From Sphingomonas sp. LHG3406-1 (lineage in GTDB: Bacteria; Pseudomonadota; Alphaproteobacteria; Sphingomonadales; Sphingomonadaceae): DNA of 64,000 nucleotides. This document shows, piece after piece, positions 36,807-45,528 of this stretch. A program made the position numbers and the translations under genes. The stretch lies in contig NZ_CP069128.1 in the NCBI RefSeq assembly GCF_029637485.1, positions 1,736,001 through 1,800,000 of the forward strand, written 5' to 3'. The stretch's first letter is position 1. Each line of letters begins with the position of its first letter. The notes under the pieces are model-generated. The model had not been told where the DNA came from. It made no database searches and saw only the letters and a list, made by a program, of their open reading frames with translations.

Positions 36807-36832
36807 AAGGGCTCCCTGACTCGGGAGCCCTT
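36807..36832. terminator. Bidirectional terminator between two convergent transpeptidase genes
   Basis: AAGGGCTCCC / GGGAGCCCTT, a perfect ten-pair stem with loop TGACTC. TTTC follows on the plus strand and TTCTAG on the minus strand. It lies 38 bases after one stop and 4 before the other. Confidence 0.88.
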
Positions 36833-36836
36833 TCTG

Positions 36837-38153
36837 TTACCTAGCGGCGGACCGGACCTTCGGCCTGGCTACTCCGTCACGGTCGTTGAGGGCCGTGAGC
36901 ACCGGCGCATCGCGCTTGTAGAGATCGGTATACTTGACGATGTTGCCGTCGTTCAGCGCGGCAATCGAGAAATAGACGATGTAGACCGGCACCGGCTTCA
37001 CGAAGGTGGCCGCGACCGTCTTCTTCGATTCGAGCACGCCGTCGATCCGCTCGCGCGTCCACTCGCCGCCATCGTCACTCAGCAGCTCGGCCGCGAGGTC
37101 GAGGATATGCTCGGTGCGGATGCAGCCGTGGCTGAGAAAGCGCGAACGCGCGTCGAACAGGCCGCGGTTGTTGGTGTCGTGCAGATAGATGTTCTGCGGA
37201 TTGTACATGGTGAACTTGATCTTGCCGAGCGCATTGCCGGGCCCCGGCGGCTGCCGCCAGCGCTGCACGGTCCCGTCCTTGCGCTTGACCGCGACATAGC
37301 CGGCCTTGCCCGCCACTTCGCGCGACAGGCTCGGCGGCACCTCCCACCAGGGATTGAGGACCACGCCGGTCGCCTGCACCGCAAGCTGCGGGGTCGGGGT
37401 CTTCACCGCGCCGGCGATCGCCCGCCGCTTCCAGCGAGTGACGCTATCCTCGACGAGGGTGGCGTGTTCGCCGGGCACGTTGACGATGATATAACGGCTG
37501 CCGAGGTCGCGCGGCAGCCAGCGCCAGCGATCCATGTTGATGCGGATCTTGCCCACTGTCGCCGAATCGTTCGGGTCGGCCTTGGCGAGCGCGGCCTTGA
37601 GCGAGAGATATTGCGGGTGCGTCGGAAGCAGGCCGTTCAGCACGGTCGCGATGCCGACCCCGCCGATCGCCTGGTCGAGATGCGTGCGAAGCGCGCCTTC
37701 GGGCAGGTCGGGGTCGCGCACGTACCACTGGACCCGCGACGATCCGCGGACGTGGCCGAGCGCGAGATCGGTCGCGACCTTGTTGAAGGTGGTGGTCGCA
37801 ACCGCCGACATCGCGACCGGATCGCCGCCCTTCATTGCCGCCTCGAGCAGGGGAAGGTCATAGTCGCGCGGATCGAGGCCCTCGCGGCCGACCTGCCGGA
37901 CGTAGGCGAGCAGTTCGGCGACTTGGGCCTGTTGCCATACGGGCGGGGGAAGCTCGACCACCGGCGGCGCCTCCGGCGCTACGGGGCTGCCTGGCTGCGC
38001 GGGCGCCGGGGCGAGCGGATCGGCCCGCGGAGCCGTGGCGACCGGCGCGGCCGGAGCCATGTTCGGCGCCACCGGCGGGCGCGTCTGCGCCCAAGCCGTT
38101 CCAGCGCCCAGAGCCAGCATCACCGAACCCGCAACCAACCCGCGCATTTCCAT
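36837..38153 (-). CDS. L,D-transpeptidase (YcbB/LdtD-like)
   Basis: A 438-residue exported protein with a signal peptide (about 1-22, LVAGSVMLALGAGTAWA) and a Pro/Ala-rich spacer (23-70). A helical scaffold domain typical of YcbB follows (DLALGHVRGSSRVQWYVRDP region, then INMDRWRWLPRDLGSRYIIV). The YkuD catalytic domain has LHDTNNRGLFDARSRFLSHG and the nucleophile in SHGCIR. It makes 3-3 peptidoglycan cross-links or attaches proteins. No LysM or PG-binding domain is obvious. A 20-base perfect palindrome lies 59 bases upstream. Confidence 0.93.
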   Translation of the reverse strand: MEMRGLVAGSVMLALGAGTAWAQTRPPVAPNMAPAAPVATAPRADPLAPAPAQPGSPVAPEAPPVVELPPPVWQQAQVAELLAYVRQVGREGLDPRDYDLPLLEAAMKGGDPVAMSAVATTTFNKVATDLALGHVRGSSRVQWYVRDPDLPEGALRTHLDQAIGGVGIATVLNGLLPTHPQYLSLKAALAKADPNDSATVGKIRINMDRWRWLPRDLGSRYIIVNVPGEHATLVEDSVTRWKRRAIAGAVKTPTPQLAVQATGVVLNPWWEVPPSLSREVAGKAGYVAVKRKDGTVQRWRQPPGPGNALGKIKFTMYNPQNIYLHDTNNRGLFDARSRFLSHGCIRTEHILDLAAELLSDDGGEWTRERIDGVLESKKTVAATFVKPVPVYIVYFSIAALNDGNIVKYTDLYKRDAPVLTALNDRDGVARPKVRSAAR

Positions 38154-38211
38154 CCCCGAACAATTTGACCCAAAATCAGTTCAGGCGCTTATCGCCACGG
38201 CTCCTGTTACC

Positions 38212-38231
38212 GGAGATGAACGTTCATCTCC
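38212..38231. promoter_or_regulatory. Perfect 20-base palindrome in the divergent transpeptidase/PilZ region
   Basis: GGAGATGAAC is followed directly by its reverse complement, with no spacer. It lies 59 bases upstream of the L,D-transpeptidase ATG and 170 bases before the PilZ start, in otherwise gene-free DNA. It looks like a dimeric regulator site; the regulator is unknown. Confidence 0.6.
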
Positions 38232-38402
38232 AGTGGCCCTTGCGCCACATCGGGTCGTGATCCGGCACGCTTTGTCCATTGCGACCCGTTACTTAGCGAG
38301 CTCTGGCCTTTCGATCAGGATTGCGCCATAGGCGCGCGTTCGTGCCGCTCGCCGTGGCCATCCGGCCGGCACCCTCATGAACGCCCCAGGAGTTGTTTCG
38401 CC

Positions 38403-38717
38403 TTGGTCATCGACGCCCGCATTGCCAAGGACCTGACCGGCGAGGAGCGCCGCGGCCAGCCGCGCGCGCCGGTCGAGATCGAGGCGCATGTCCGGGAACT
38501 GGGAACGACCGGCAACGAAGCCCGTGTGCTCAATGTCTCGGCGACCGGCTTCATGGCCGAGACCAGCACCGTTTATGAGGTGGGTGCGCGCGTATGGCTG
38601 ATCCTGCCGGGCCGCGAGCGGGCAAGTGCGATCGTCCGCTGGACCGCCGCCGGCAAGCTCGGCGCCCAGTTCGCCGAACCGCTGAGCAACGAAGCGCTGC
38701 TGCAGATCGGCAGCTGA
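38403..38717 (+). CDS. PilZ-domain protein (cyclic-di-GMP receptor candidate)
   Basis: A 104-residue protein consisting of a single PilZ beta-barrel. The ligand motifs are present: the arginines of EERRGQPRAPV for RxxxR, and NVSATGF for the (D/N)xSxxG motif. It probably binds cyclic-di-GMP and changes the activity of a partner. The start is TTG with AGGAG ten bases upstream; no ATG is available in frame. Downstream lies the convergent tesA-like gene, with three bases between the stops. Confidence 0.88.
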   Translation: MVIDARIAKDLTGEERRGQPRAPVEIEAHVRELGTTGNEARVLNVSATGFMAETSTVYEVGARVWLILPGRERASAIVRWTAAGKLGAQFAEPLSNEALLQIGS

Positions 38718-38720
38718 AGT

Positions 38721-39362
38721 TCAGCGCTGGCGGGCCAGCGCCCGCTGCACCGTCGGCAGGATGCCCGTCACCATTCGCTTGATGCCCTCGAAGTTCGGAT
38801 GAACCCCGTCGCTCAGCAAAAGCGCGCGGTTTCCGACCACGCCTTGGAGGATGAACGGGTAGAGATCCGCATCATATTTGCGCGCAAGGCTGGGGAAGAT
38901 CGTCTCGTAGCGCCGGCGATAGTCGGGCCCCAGGTTGGGCGCCGCCAGCATGCCTGCGACCAGCACCGGCACCCCCTGCTTCTTGAGCTCGGCAAGGATG
39001 GCGTCGAGATTGGCCTCGGTCACCGCCGGATCGACCCCGCGCAGCATGTCGTTGGCGCCCAGTTCGACGATGGCGAGGTCGGGTTTCGAACCCATGCGCT
39101 GCAGCGTCCAGCCGAGACGCGCCCTGCCACCCGCCGTCGTGTCACCCGACACGCCGGCATCATGGACGCGCGCCTTGATTCCATGACGGCGCAGTGCATC
39201 CTGGAGCTGTGGAGCGAAACCGAGGCCCCGCCCCAGTCCATATCCGGCCGTCAGGCTGTCCCCGAAGGCCAGGATCAAAGGCCCGTCGCTTTTCGACAAA
39301 GGGACCTGTGCCGTCGCCGGAACGGCGGCGAAAAGGGCGGGAAGCAGGAGCCAGCGGTACAT
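38721..39362 (-). CDS. tesA: SGNH/GDSL esterase, TesA-like arylesterase
   Basis: A 213-residue periplasmic hydrolase with a signal peptide (MYRWLLLPALFAAVPATA). The four SGNH blocks are clear: FGDSLTAGYGL (Ser), GVSGDTTAGG (Gly), ELGANDMLRG (Asn) and SDGVHPNFEG (Asp/His). It is a multifunctional acyl-ester hydrolase, and its exact substrate is unknown. It is divergent from ybbA-ybbP, as in E. coli, which supports the name. Confidence 0.92.
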   Translation of the reverse strand: MYRWLLLPALFAAVPATAQVPLSKSDGPLILAFGDSLTAGYGLGRGLGFAPQLQDALRRHGIKARVHDAGVSGDTTAGGRARLGWTLQRMGSKPDLAIVELGANDMLRGVDPAVTEANLDAILAELKKQGVPVLVAGMLAAPNLGPDYRRRYETIFPSLARKYDADLYPFILQGVVGNRALLLSDGVHPNFEGIKRMVTGILPTVQRALARQR

Positions 39363-39417
39363 CCCTGACCATCTAGGCCATTGTCGCTGCCCTTCAAGCT
39401 TCCTAGCTGCCAGCGTA

Positions 39418-40092
39418 ATGACCCAGCCTCCCCTCATCCAGCTCGACGGCGTCCGCCTTACCCTCGGCGAGGGCGCCGCCCGGACCGAGATCCTCCGCGG
39501 CATCAGCCTGACCGTGGAGGAGGGAGAGACCGTCGCGGTCCTCGGTGCATCCGGATCGGGCAAGAGCTCGCTGATGGCGGTGATCGCCGGCCTGGAGCGG
39601 GCGACCAGCGGCACCGCCAGGGTGCTCGGCGAGGACATGAGCGCGCTGGGCGAGGACTCGCTGGCACGGCTGCGCGGCCGGTCCATCGGCGTGGTCCTCC
39701 AAGCTTTCCACCTGCTTCCGACCATGACCGCGCTGCAGAACGTGATGGTGCCGATGGAGCTGTCCGGCGCGGCCGATCCCCTGCCCCGCGCCCGCGCCGA
39801 GCTTGCCGCCGTCGGGCTGGCGGCCCGCGAGAACCACTACCCCGCGCAGCTGTCGGGCGGCGAGCAGCAGCGCGTCGCCATCGCCCGTGCCACGGCGCCA
39901 GCACCGAAACTGCTGCTGGCGGACGAGCCGACCGGCAACCTCGACGCGGCGACCGGCGCCAAGATCATCGACCTGCTGTTCGACCGGGTGGCGGCGGCCG
40001 GCGCCGGCCTGCTCGTCATCACCCATGACCCCGCCGTCGCCGCGCGCGCCGGGCGGATCGTCCGCATCGCCGACGGGCTGCTCGCGCAGTGA
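39418..40092 (+). CDS. ybbA: ABC transporter ATP-binding protein (YbbA/LolD type)
   Basis: A 224-residue ATPase of the MacB/LolD class. Walker A is GASGSGKSS, the signature is LSGGEQQRVAIARA and Walker B is LLLADEPTGNLD. It pairs with the large permease that starts in its stop codon (GTGA). Such pairs act as mechanotransmission systems that extract or release lipid-linked molecules; the substrate is not established for YbbAP. Only 55 bases separate it from the divergent esterase, so promoters must overlap. Confidence 0.92.
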   Translation: MTQPPLIQLDGVRLTLGEGAARTEILRGISLTVEEGETVAVLGASGSGKSSLMAVIAGLERATSGTARVLGEDMSALGEDSLARLRGRSIGVVLQAFHLLPTMTALQNVMVPMELSGAADPLPRARAELAAVGLAARENHYPAQLSGGEQQRVAIARATAPAPKLLLADEPTGNLDAATGAKIIDLLFDRVAAAGAGLLVITHDPAVAARAGRIVRIADGLLAQ

Positions 40093-42566
40093 GCGCGGGG
40101 CTGAGGCTCGGCCGGCGCGACCTCGCGCAGGGCATCGGCGGCCTGTGGCTGCTGCTCGCCTGCCTCACCGTCGCGGTGGCTGGCCTGGCGGCGGTGACCA
40201 GCCTGTCCAGCGCCATCAGCTCGACCATCGACGGCCAGGCCCGCGAACTGCTCGGCGGCGATCTTGCCCTTAGCGTCGCCCAGCGCGAGCCGACCGTCGA
40301 GGAACGGGCCGCCATCGCGCGGCTCGGCACGGTGCGGGAAAGCATCACGCTGCGCAGCACCGCCCAGGTGAACGGACAGACGGCCCTGGTCGACCTGTCC
40401 GGCATCGACGAGGGCTGGCCAGCAGCGGGCAAGGTCACGCTCTCCGCCGGACGAATGCCGCGGGGCGGCGGCGAGGTGGCGATCGGCCGCGAGCTGGCCG
40501 AACGATACTCGCTGCGGCTCGGAAGCCCGGTCCGGCTCGGTTTCGCCGACCTGCGGGTCAGCGGGATCATCGAGGCGCTTCCTGCACCCTCGGGCTTCGC
40601 CCTCGCGCCGCCGGTCCTGGTCGGCAAGGCCGGGCTCGACGCCACGCGCCTGGTCCAGCCTGGCAGCCTCTACACTACCACCTACCGGATTGCGCTTCCG
40701 ACCGGTGCCGAGTCCGAGGCGATCGGCGAGGCGTTCCAGCAGCGCTTCCCCGAAGGCGGCTGGCGGGTGACCGACAAGGGCGATGCCGCGGCGGGCACGC
40801 GCCGCTTTACCGACCGGACCGGGCAGATGCTGCTGCTGATCGCGCTCGGCGCGCTTGGCATCGGAAGCATCGGAATCGCTTCGGCCGCGGGTGCTTTCGC
40901 TGCCTCGCGCCGATCGACCATCGCCATCCTCAAGGTCCATGGCGCCGGCCGCCGCGACCTGCTGGTGATGCTCGGCACCAGCGTCGCCATTCTCGCCGCC
41001 ACCGCCATCCTGCTCGGCCTGCTGATTGGGGCGACGGTGCCGGCGATCGTCGGCCGGGCCGCCGCCGACCTGCTCCCGGTCGCGCCCGATCCGAGCCCGC
41101 AATGGGGCGCGCTCGGCCAGTCGGCGGTGTTTGGCCTCCTCGTCACCATTGCCGCCGCCTGGACGCCGCTCGCCCGCGCCGCCCGCGCGCGGCCGGCCTC
41201 GGTCCTGCGCGGCGACGTCGAGGAGCGCGGCGCGGGGATTCGCGACCTGCTCGTTCCGCTCATCGCCGCCGCGGCTGTCGCCGCGCTCGCCATCCTCACC
41301 TCGGGCGATGCCGTGGTGACCGCCTTCACCATCGCTGGTGGACTGATCCTCGCCTTCCTGTTCGCCGGGGCAGGCTGGCTGCTCGCGCGGACGGCGCGGG
41401 CGATCGGCGGGCGCGGCGGTCCGCTCACCCGCCTCGGCCTTGCCGCGCTGCACCGGCCGGGCGCCGCCACCGTCCGGCTCAGCGTCGCGCTCGGGCTCGG
41501 CCTTGCCCTGCTGGTCGCGCTTGCAGGGATCGGCGGCAGCGTCCGGGCCGAGCTTGGCGGCAACATCCCGACCAAGGCGCCGGCGCTGTTCATGCTCGAC
41601 ATTCCGGCCAGCGAGGAAACCCGCTTCCGCGCGCTTGGGCAGCGCCACCTGCCCGGTGCGGAGCTCCGCCTCGTGCCCTCCCTGCGCGGGCCCGTCACCG
41701 CCCTCAATGGGCAGCCCGTCTCCGCGCTCAAGTCCATTCCCGAGGGCGCGTGGATCCTGCGCGGCGATCGCGGTCTCACCTTCGCCGGCGAGCTTCCGCC
41801 CGGAAACGAGGTGGTCGAGGGCCAATGGTGGCCTGCCAATTACAGCGGCCCGCCGCTGGTCAGCCTCGACATCGAGGCGGCGCGGGCACTCAACCTAAAG
41901 ATCGGCGACACCATGACCATCGCCGTGCTCGGTTCGCCGATCGAGGCGCGGATCGCCAGCTTCCGGACGATCGACTGGCGCAGCTTCGGCTTCAACTTCG
42001 CCATCATCTTCGCGCCCGGCACGCTCGAGCAGGCGCCCTACACGCTGATGGCGACCGCGGCGCCGGAGCAGGGCACGTCGACCCTCGCCTTCGAGCGGGC
42101 GCTGGCGGCCGAACTGCCGATGGTCAGCACGATACGGGTCAGCGATGTGGTCGAGCGGGTGACGACGATCCTCGAAGGCCTCGATTCGGCCATCCGCCTG
42201 GCCACCCTTGTCGCCATCCTGATCGGTGTGACAGTCCTCGCCGGGGCGGTCGCAGCCACGCGCCGTACGCGGGCCCGGGAGAGCGTGCTGCTCAAGCTGG
42301 TCGGCGCCACCCGCGGGCAGGTACTGACAGCGCAGGGGATCGAGTTCGCGAGCATGAGCGGCGGCATCGTCCTGCTCGCCTTCCTGACCGGAAGCGCGGC
42401 AGCCTGGGCGGTGGTGACGCAGCTTTTCGAATTGCCGTTCCGGCCCGACTGGCCAAGCCTCCTGCTGCTTCCGATAGCCGGCATGGCGGTATCGATCCTG
42501 ACCGCGCTGGCGGCCGCCTGGCCTGCCCTCAAGGCGCGTCCGGCGACCGCGCTGCGGAGTGTCTGA
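40089..42566 (+). CDS. ybbP: ABC transporter permease, YbbP-type (FtsX family, ten helices)
   Basis: An 825-residue inner-membrane protein with an N-terminal helix, a long periplasmic domain (about 45-245) and FtsX-type membrane blocks. These lie at about 250-420 (LLLIALGALGIGSIGIASAA and following) and at the C-terminus (about 695-820, ending in the FtsX-like GATRGQVLTAQGIEFASMSG and WPALKARPATALR). Between them is a second periplasmic domain. Size and layout match YbbP. The start is GTG overlapping ybbA. Together with TesA this may form an envelope lipid-handling unit, by context. Confidence 0.92.
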   Translation: MSAGLRLGRRDLAQGIGGLWLLLACLTVAVAGLAAVTSLSSAISSTIDGQARELLGGDLALSVAQREPTVEERAAIARLGTVRESITLRSTAQVNGQTALVDLSGIDEGWPAAGKVTLSAGRMPRGGGEVAIGRELAERYSLRLGSPVRLGFADLRVSGIIEALPAPSGFALAPPVLVGKAGLDATRLVQPGSLYTTTYRIALPTGAESEAIGEAFQQRFPEGGWRVTDKGDAAAGTRRFTDRTGQMLLLIALGALGIGSIGIASAAGAFAASRRSTIAILKVHGAGRRDLLVMLGTSVAILAATAILLGLLIGATVPAIVGRAAADLLPVAPDPSPQWGALGQSAVFGLLVTIAAAWTPLARAARARPASVLRGDVEERGAGIRDLLVPLIAAAAVAALAILTSGDAVVTAFTIAGGLILAFLFAGAGWLLARTARAIGGRGGPLTRLGLAALHRPGAATVRLSVALGLGLALLVALAGIGGSVRAELGGNIPTKAPALFMLDIPASEETRFRALGQRHLPGAELRLVPSLRGPVTALNGQPVSALKSIPEGAWILRGDRGLTFAGELPPGNEVVEGQWWPANYSGPPLVSLDIEAARALNLKIGDTMTIAVLGSPIEARIASFRTIDWRSFGFNFAIIFAPGTLEQAPYTLMATAAPEQGTSTLAFERALAAELPMVSTIRVSDVVERVTTILEGLDSAIRLATLVAILIGVTVLAGAVAATRRTRARESVLLKLVGATRGQVLTAQGIEFASMSGGIVLLAFLTGSAAAWAVVTQLFELPFRPDWPSLLLLPIAGMAVSILTALAAAWPALKARPATALRSV

Positions 42567-42643
42567 GGAGCAACAATCCCTTATTTACCAACGGGAACCT
42601 TCGCGGCTGCCTCGCCGTTGAGCGCGGCTGAAAGGATGTCGTC

Positions 42644-42904
42644 ATGACCAATTTCCCGACCCTCGGAGACCTCGGCCTCAAGCACGATCCCAAGGGCCGC
42701 GGCTATCATGCCGTCTATCGCGAGCAGGAGGTCAACCACTGCCCAGGCTGCGGCCGGACGCATTGGCTGATCGGACGTGTGTCGGCGGAATGTGCCTTCT
42801 GTGCCACGGCCCTGCCGCTGGCCGAAGCCAGCACGCGGCATCACAACGGCCCCGCGATCATCCAGCACCGCAATCGCAATCAGGGACACGCCTGGGCAGC
42901 GTAA
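42644..42904 (+). CDS. Small zinc-ribbon protein, function unknown
   Basis: An 86-residue cytoplasmic protein with four cysteines in two CxxC pairs (C33, C36 in NHCPGCGRTHW and C50, C53 in ECAFC), a typical structural zinc site. The C-terminus is His/Asn/Gln-rich. GAAAGGA lies just ahead of the ATG. I do not recognise a named family. It stands alone between ybbP and a convergent cyclophilin gene. Confidence 0.8.
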   Translation: MTNFPTLGDLGLKHDPKGRGYHAVYREQEVNHCPGCGRTHWLIGRVSAECAFCATALPLAEASTRHHNGPAIIQHRNRNQGHAWAA

Positions 42905-42969
42905 CGCCACGTCCCCGCGGCACCAGGGAAGGAGCGCGGCTCTGCTCCGCGCCCGCCGTATGGGGACGA

Positions 42970-43854
42970 CTAACGCAGGGAAGATGGCGCCGGTGTCCGC
43001 CTGACGGGCACCGGCGCATTGCATAGGTCGACCCCGCCCGCGGGCACGTTGAAGAAGGCGTCCTTGCGGTTGGCCCGCGCGCGGACATAGGCGCCGAAGC
43101 TGGCGCTCGCCGTACGCATCACCTGGAAGCTCGGGCGGTCCGCTGCCGGCAGCGCCGACGCCAGCCGCACGGAACGGATCATCCGCGCGACCGAGCCGGT
43201 CTTGTAGAAGCCCAGCGCCTCGGTCCCGCGCGGCAGGGCCGACATCTGCTCAATCCCCTCGACCACCCGTCCGACGAGTGCGATGTTGAGATCAAGGTGT
43301 CGGGGAGCATGTCCGATCACCGCGTAGAGCTCGCCGCCCATGCCGGTGTCCGGAGCCATGTCGCGGCCGACCCCGACCATGCCGTAGCAATGGGTGAGGT
43401 TGGCGCGGCCGGTCTTCGGGTTCCAGGCGACCGGCCAGCCAAGCGCATGGCCGACGCGGGGCGCGTAATTGTCGAGGAAGCCGAGCGGCCTGACAGTCAG
43501 TCCCCGCAGCGGGCGGTCATATTCGGCCGGCGGCTTCTGGATAACGCTGGCGGGCACCTTGGGGCCGCCTTCGTTGACGCCCCATTGCGCGACATAATTG
43601 TCCTGCACGCGGTAGATGCTCGAGCCGGTCCAGTAGCCTGCGGTCGCAAGCGCACGGATGTTGGCGACGTGCACCGGCGCAAAGGCCGGCGCGAGCTCGA
43701 TCACCGTCCGCCCGCCGCCCTCATAGTCGATCACCAGCAGATCGTCGGGCTTCACCGCCTGCCACGCCGCGGCGGGCGCCTGGGCGACGATCTCGGACGG
43801 GGTGAGCGGCTTGGCGGCGGTGGCCTGGACGGCAAGGGCGAGGAGAAGGCTCAT
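42970..43854 (-). CDS. Exported cyclophilin-type peptidyl-prolyl isomerase with long insert
   Basis: A 294-residue protein with a short signal (MSLLLALAVQATAA) and a diverged cyclophilin domain (about 40-230). Recognisable parts are HVANIRALATAGYWTGSSIY (substrate loop), GGELYAVIGHAPRHLDLN and ALVGRVVEGIEQMSALPRG. It contains an extra segment around residues 100-145 not seen in minimal cyclophilins, and a C-terminal extension. Catalytic competence is uncertain because the usual FFI arginine block is changed. Confidence 0.84.
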   Translation of the reverse strand: MSLLLALAVQATAAKPLTPSEIVAQAPAAAWQAVKPDDLLVIDYEGGGRTVIELAPAFAPVHVANIRALATAGYWTGSSIYRVQDNYVAQWGVNEGGPKVPASVIQKPPAEYDRPLRGLTVRPLGFLDNYAPRVGHALGWPVAWNPKTGRANLTHCYGMVGVGRDMAPDTGMGGELYAVIGHAPRHLDLNIALVGRVVEGIEQMSALPRGTEALGFYKTGSVARMIRSVRLASALPAADRPSFQVMRTASASFGAYVRARANRKDAFFNVPAGGVDLCNAPVPVRRTPAPSSLR

Positions 43855-43868
43855 GCCCGCACCCTATC

Positions 43869-45077
43869 GTGCGCCGCACGCTTGCGGTAGGCACCCCGTC
43901 CATGTTCCTCGCCAAGCTCATGCTGCTCGGATCCGGCGAACTGGGCCGGGAGTTCGCCATCGCCGCCAAACGCCTCGGCTGCGCGGTCGTCGCCTGCGAC
44001 CGCTATGCCGACGCACCTGCCATGCAGGTCGCCGACACCTTCGAGGTCTTCTCCATGCTCGACGGCGCGGCGCTGCGCAGCGCGGTCGAGAAGCATCGCC
44101 CCGATTACATCGTGCCCGAGATTGAGGCGATCGACACGGCGACGCTGGCGGCGCTCGAAGGCGAGGGCTGGCATGTGGTGCCGTCCGCCAAGGCGGCGCA
44201 GCTGACCATGAACCGCGACGGCATCCGCCGCTTCGCCGCCGAGGAGCTGGGTCTTACCACCAGCCGCTACCGCTTCGCGGAAAGCGAGGAGGAGGCGCTG
44301 GCCGCCGCCGAGTTTGTCGGCCTGCCCTGCGTGATCAAGCCGGTCATGTCCTCGTCGGGCAAGGGGCAGAGCACCGCCTCCAGCCCGGACGAAGTCCGCA
44401 CCTCCTTCCGCTACGCCATCGAGAAGATGCGCGGCGACCGGCCGCGGGTGATCGTCGAGGAATTCATCCGCTTCGAGAGCGAGATCACGCTGCTGACCGT
44501 GGCCGCAGCGGACGGCATCCACTTCTGCGCCCCCATCGGTCACCGGCAGGAGGCCGGCGACTATCGCGAGAGCTGGCAGCCGGCGGCGCTGCCGGCCGAC
44601 GTGCTGGACAGTGCCCGGCAGCAGGCCGCCACCATCGTGGCGGCACTTGGCGGGCGCGGGCTGTTCGGAGTGGAGTTCTTCATCGCCGGCGATCGTGCCA
44701 TCTTCTCCGAGCTCAGCCCCAGGCCGCACGACACGGGCATGGTGACGCTGGTCGGCCAGGAGCCGAACGAGTTCGAGCTGCACCTTCGCGCCATACTCGG
44801 CCTGCCGGTCGCGCCGATCCTGCAGCGTGGGCCGAGCGCCTCGGCGGTGATCCTGGCCGACCGTCCCTCGTCGAATTTCCGCTTCGATGGTGTTGCGAAG
44901 GCGCTTGCGCTTGGCCGTCCGGAAACCCCGGTCGACCTTCGGCTGTTCGGTAAGCCGGAGACTTTGGTCAACCGCCGCATGGGCGTCGCCCTCGCCCGTG
45001 CCGGCAGTGTCGATGAAGCGGTCGCGCTGGCCACGGCTGCCGCGGCGGCGGTGTCGATCGACTATGAGGAGAATTGA
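43869..45077 (+). CDS. purT: Formate-dependent phosphoribosylglycinamide formyltransferase 2
   Basis: A 402-residue ATP-grasp enzyme that formylates GAR with formate and ATP in purine synthesis. The sequence tracks E. coli PurT closely: MLLGSGELGREFAIA, YIVPEIEAI, PCVIKPVMSSSGKGQ, HFCAPIGHRQEAGDYRESWQ and SELSPRPHDTGMVTL. A GTG at 43869 gives the 17 residues normally found before MLLGSGELG. A small lipoprotein gene follows with two bases between. Confidence 0.96.
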   Translation: MRRTLAVGTPSMFLAKLMLLGSGELGREFAIAAKRLGCAVVACDRYADAPAMQVADTFEVFSMLDGAALRSAVEKHRPDYIVPEIEAIDTATLAALEGEGWHVVPSAKAAQLTMNRDGIRRFAAEELGLTTSRYRFAESEEEALAAAEFVGLPCVIKPVMSSSGKGQSTASSPDEVRTSFRYAIEKMRGDRPRVIVEEFIRFESEITLLTVAAADGIHFCAPIGHRQEAGDYRESWQPAALPADVLDSARQQAATIVAALGGRGLFGVEFFIAGDRAIFSELSPRPHDTGMVTLVGQEPNEFELHLRAILGLPVAPILQRGPSASAVILADRPSSNFRFDGVAKALALGRPETPVDLRLFGKPETLVNRRMGVALARAGSVDEAVALATAAAAAVSIDYEEN

Positions 45078-45079
45078 AC

Positions 45080-45496
45080 ATGCGTCTGCCGGTCCTTGCC
45101 CTAGCCGCCCTGACCCTTGCCGCATGCGGGAGCGGAGGCGGCGGCACCGAGCAGGCCGCGACCAACACGATGGACATCTCCGTCCGCAGCGAGGAGCAGA
45201 ACCGGCTCCACCAGTTGCCCGACCTTTACCGCGACATCGCCCTGAAGCGCGCCATCCTCGCCAGCGGGCTGCGCTGCAAGCGGGTGGTCCGCTCCGGCTA
45301 CGTGGCCGAGTATAACAAGCTGTCGATGTGGTCGGCGGACTGCGACGACAATCGCAGCTGGGGCATCTTTGTCGGCCCTGACGGCAGCGCGCAGGTCCGC
45401 CCGTGCAGCGACATGACCCGCTTCAAGCTTCCGGATTGCCGGATTGCGGAAGATCCCAGCGGCCGCACGGCGAGGGGTATCCCGAAGCAGAGCTGA
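45080..45496 (+). CDS. Small hypothetical lipoprotein
   Basis: A 138-residue protein with a lipoprotein signal (MRLPVLALAALTLAAC) and a Gly/Thr-rich linker, then a globular part with four cysteines (LRCKRV, ADCDDN, RPCSDM, PDCRI). GAGGAG lies eight bases before the ATG, inside the end of purT. No family is recognised. The paired cysteines suggest disulphides in the periplasm. Confidence 0.83.
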   Translation: MRLPVLALAALTLAACGSGGGGTEQAATNTMDISVRSEEQNRLHQLPDLYRDIALKRAILASGLRCKRVVRSGYVAEYNKLSMWSADCDDNRSWGIFVGPDGSAQVRPCSDMTRFKLPDCRIAEDPSGRTARGIPKQS

Positions 45497-45505
45497 TCAA
45501 CTGGC

Positions 45506-45523
45506 CTCCGGCATTCGCCGGAG
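45506..45523. terminator. Short hairpin between convergent genes
   Basis: CTCCGGC-ATTC-GCCGGAG, a perfect seven-pair stem, without a clear T-run. It lies between the stops of the lipoprotein gene and the convergent gene at 45529 and may act as a weak terminator. Confidence 0.4.
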
Positions 45524-45528
45524 AACAG

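Noticed and set aside
39837..41825. A 662-codon minus-strand frame opposite ybbA and ybbP
   Set aside because: Antisense to a well-matched ABC transporter; composition is typical of a shadow frame.
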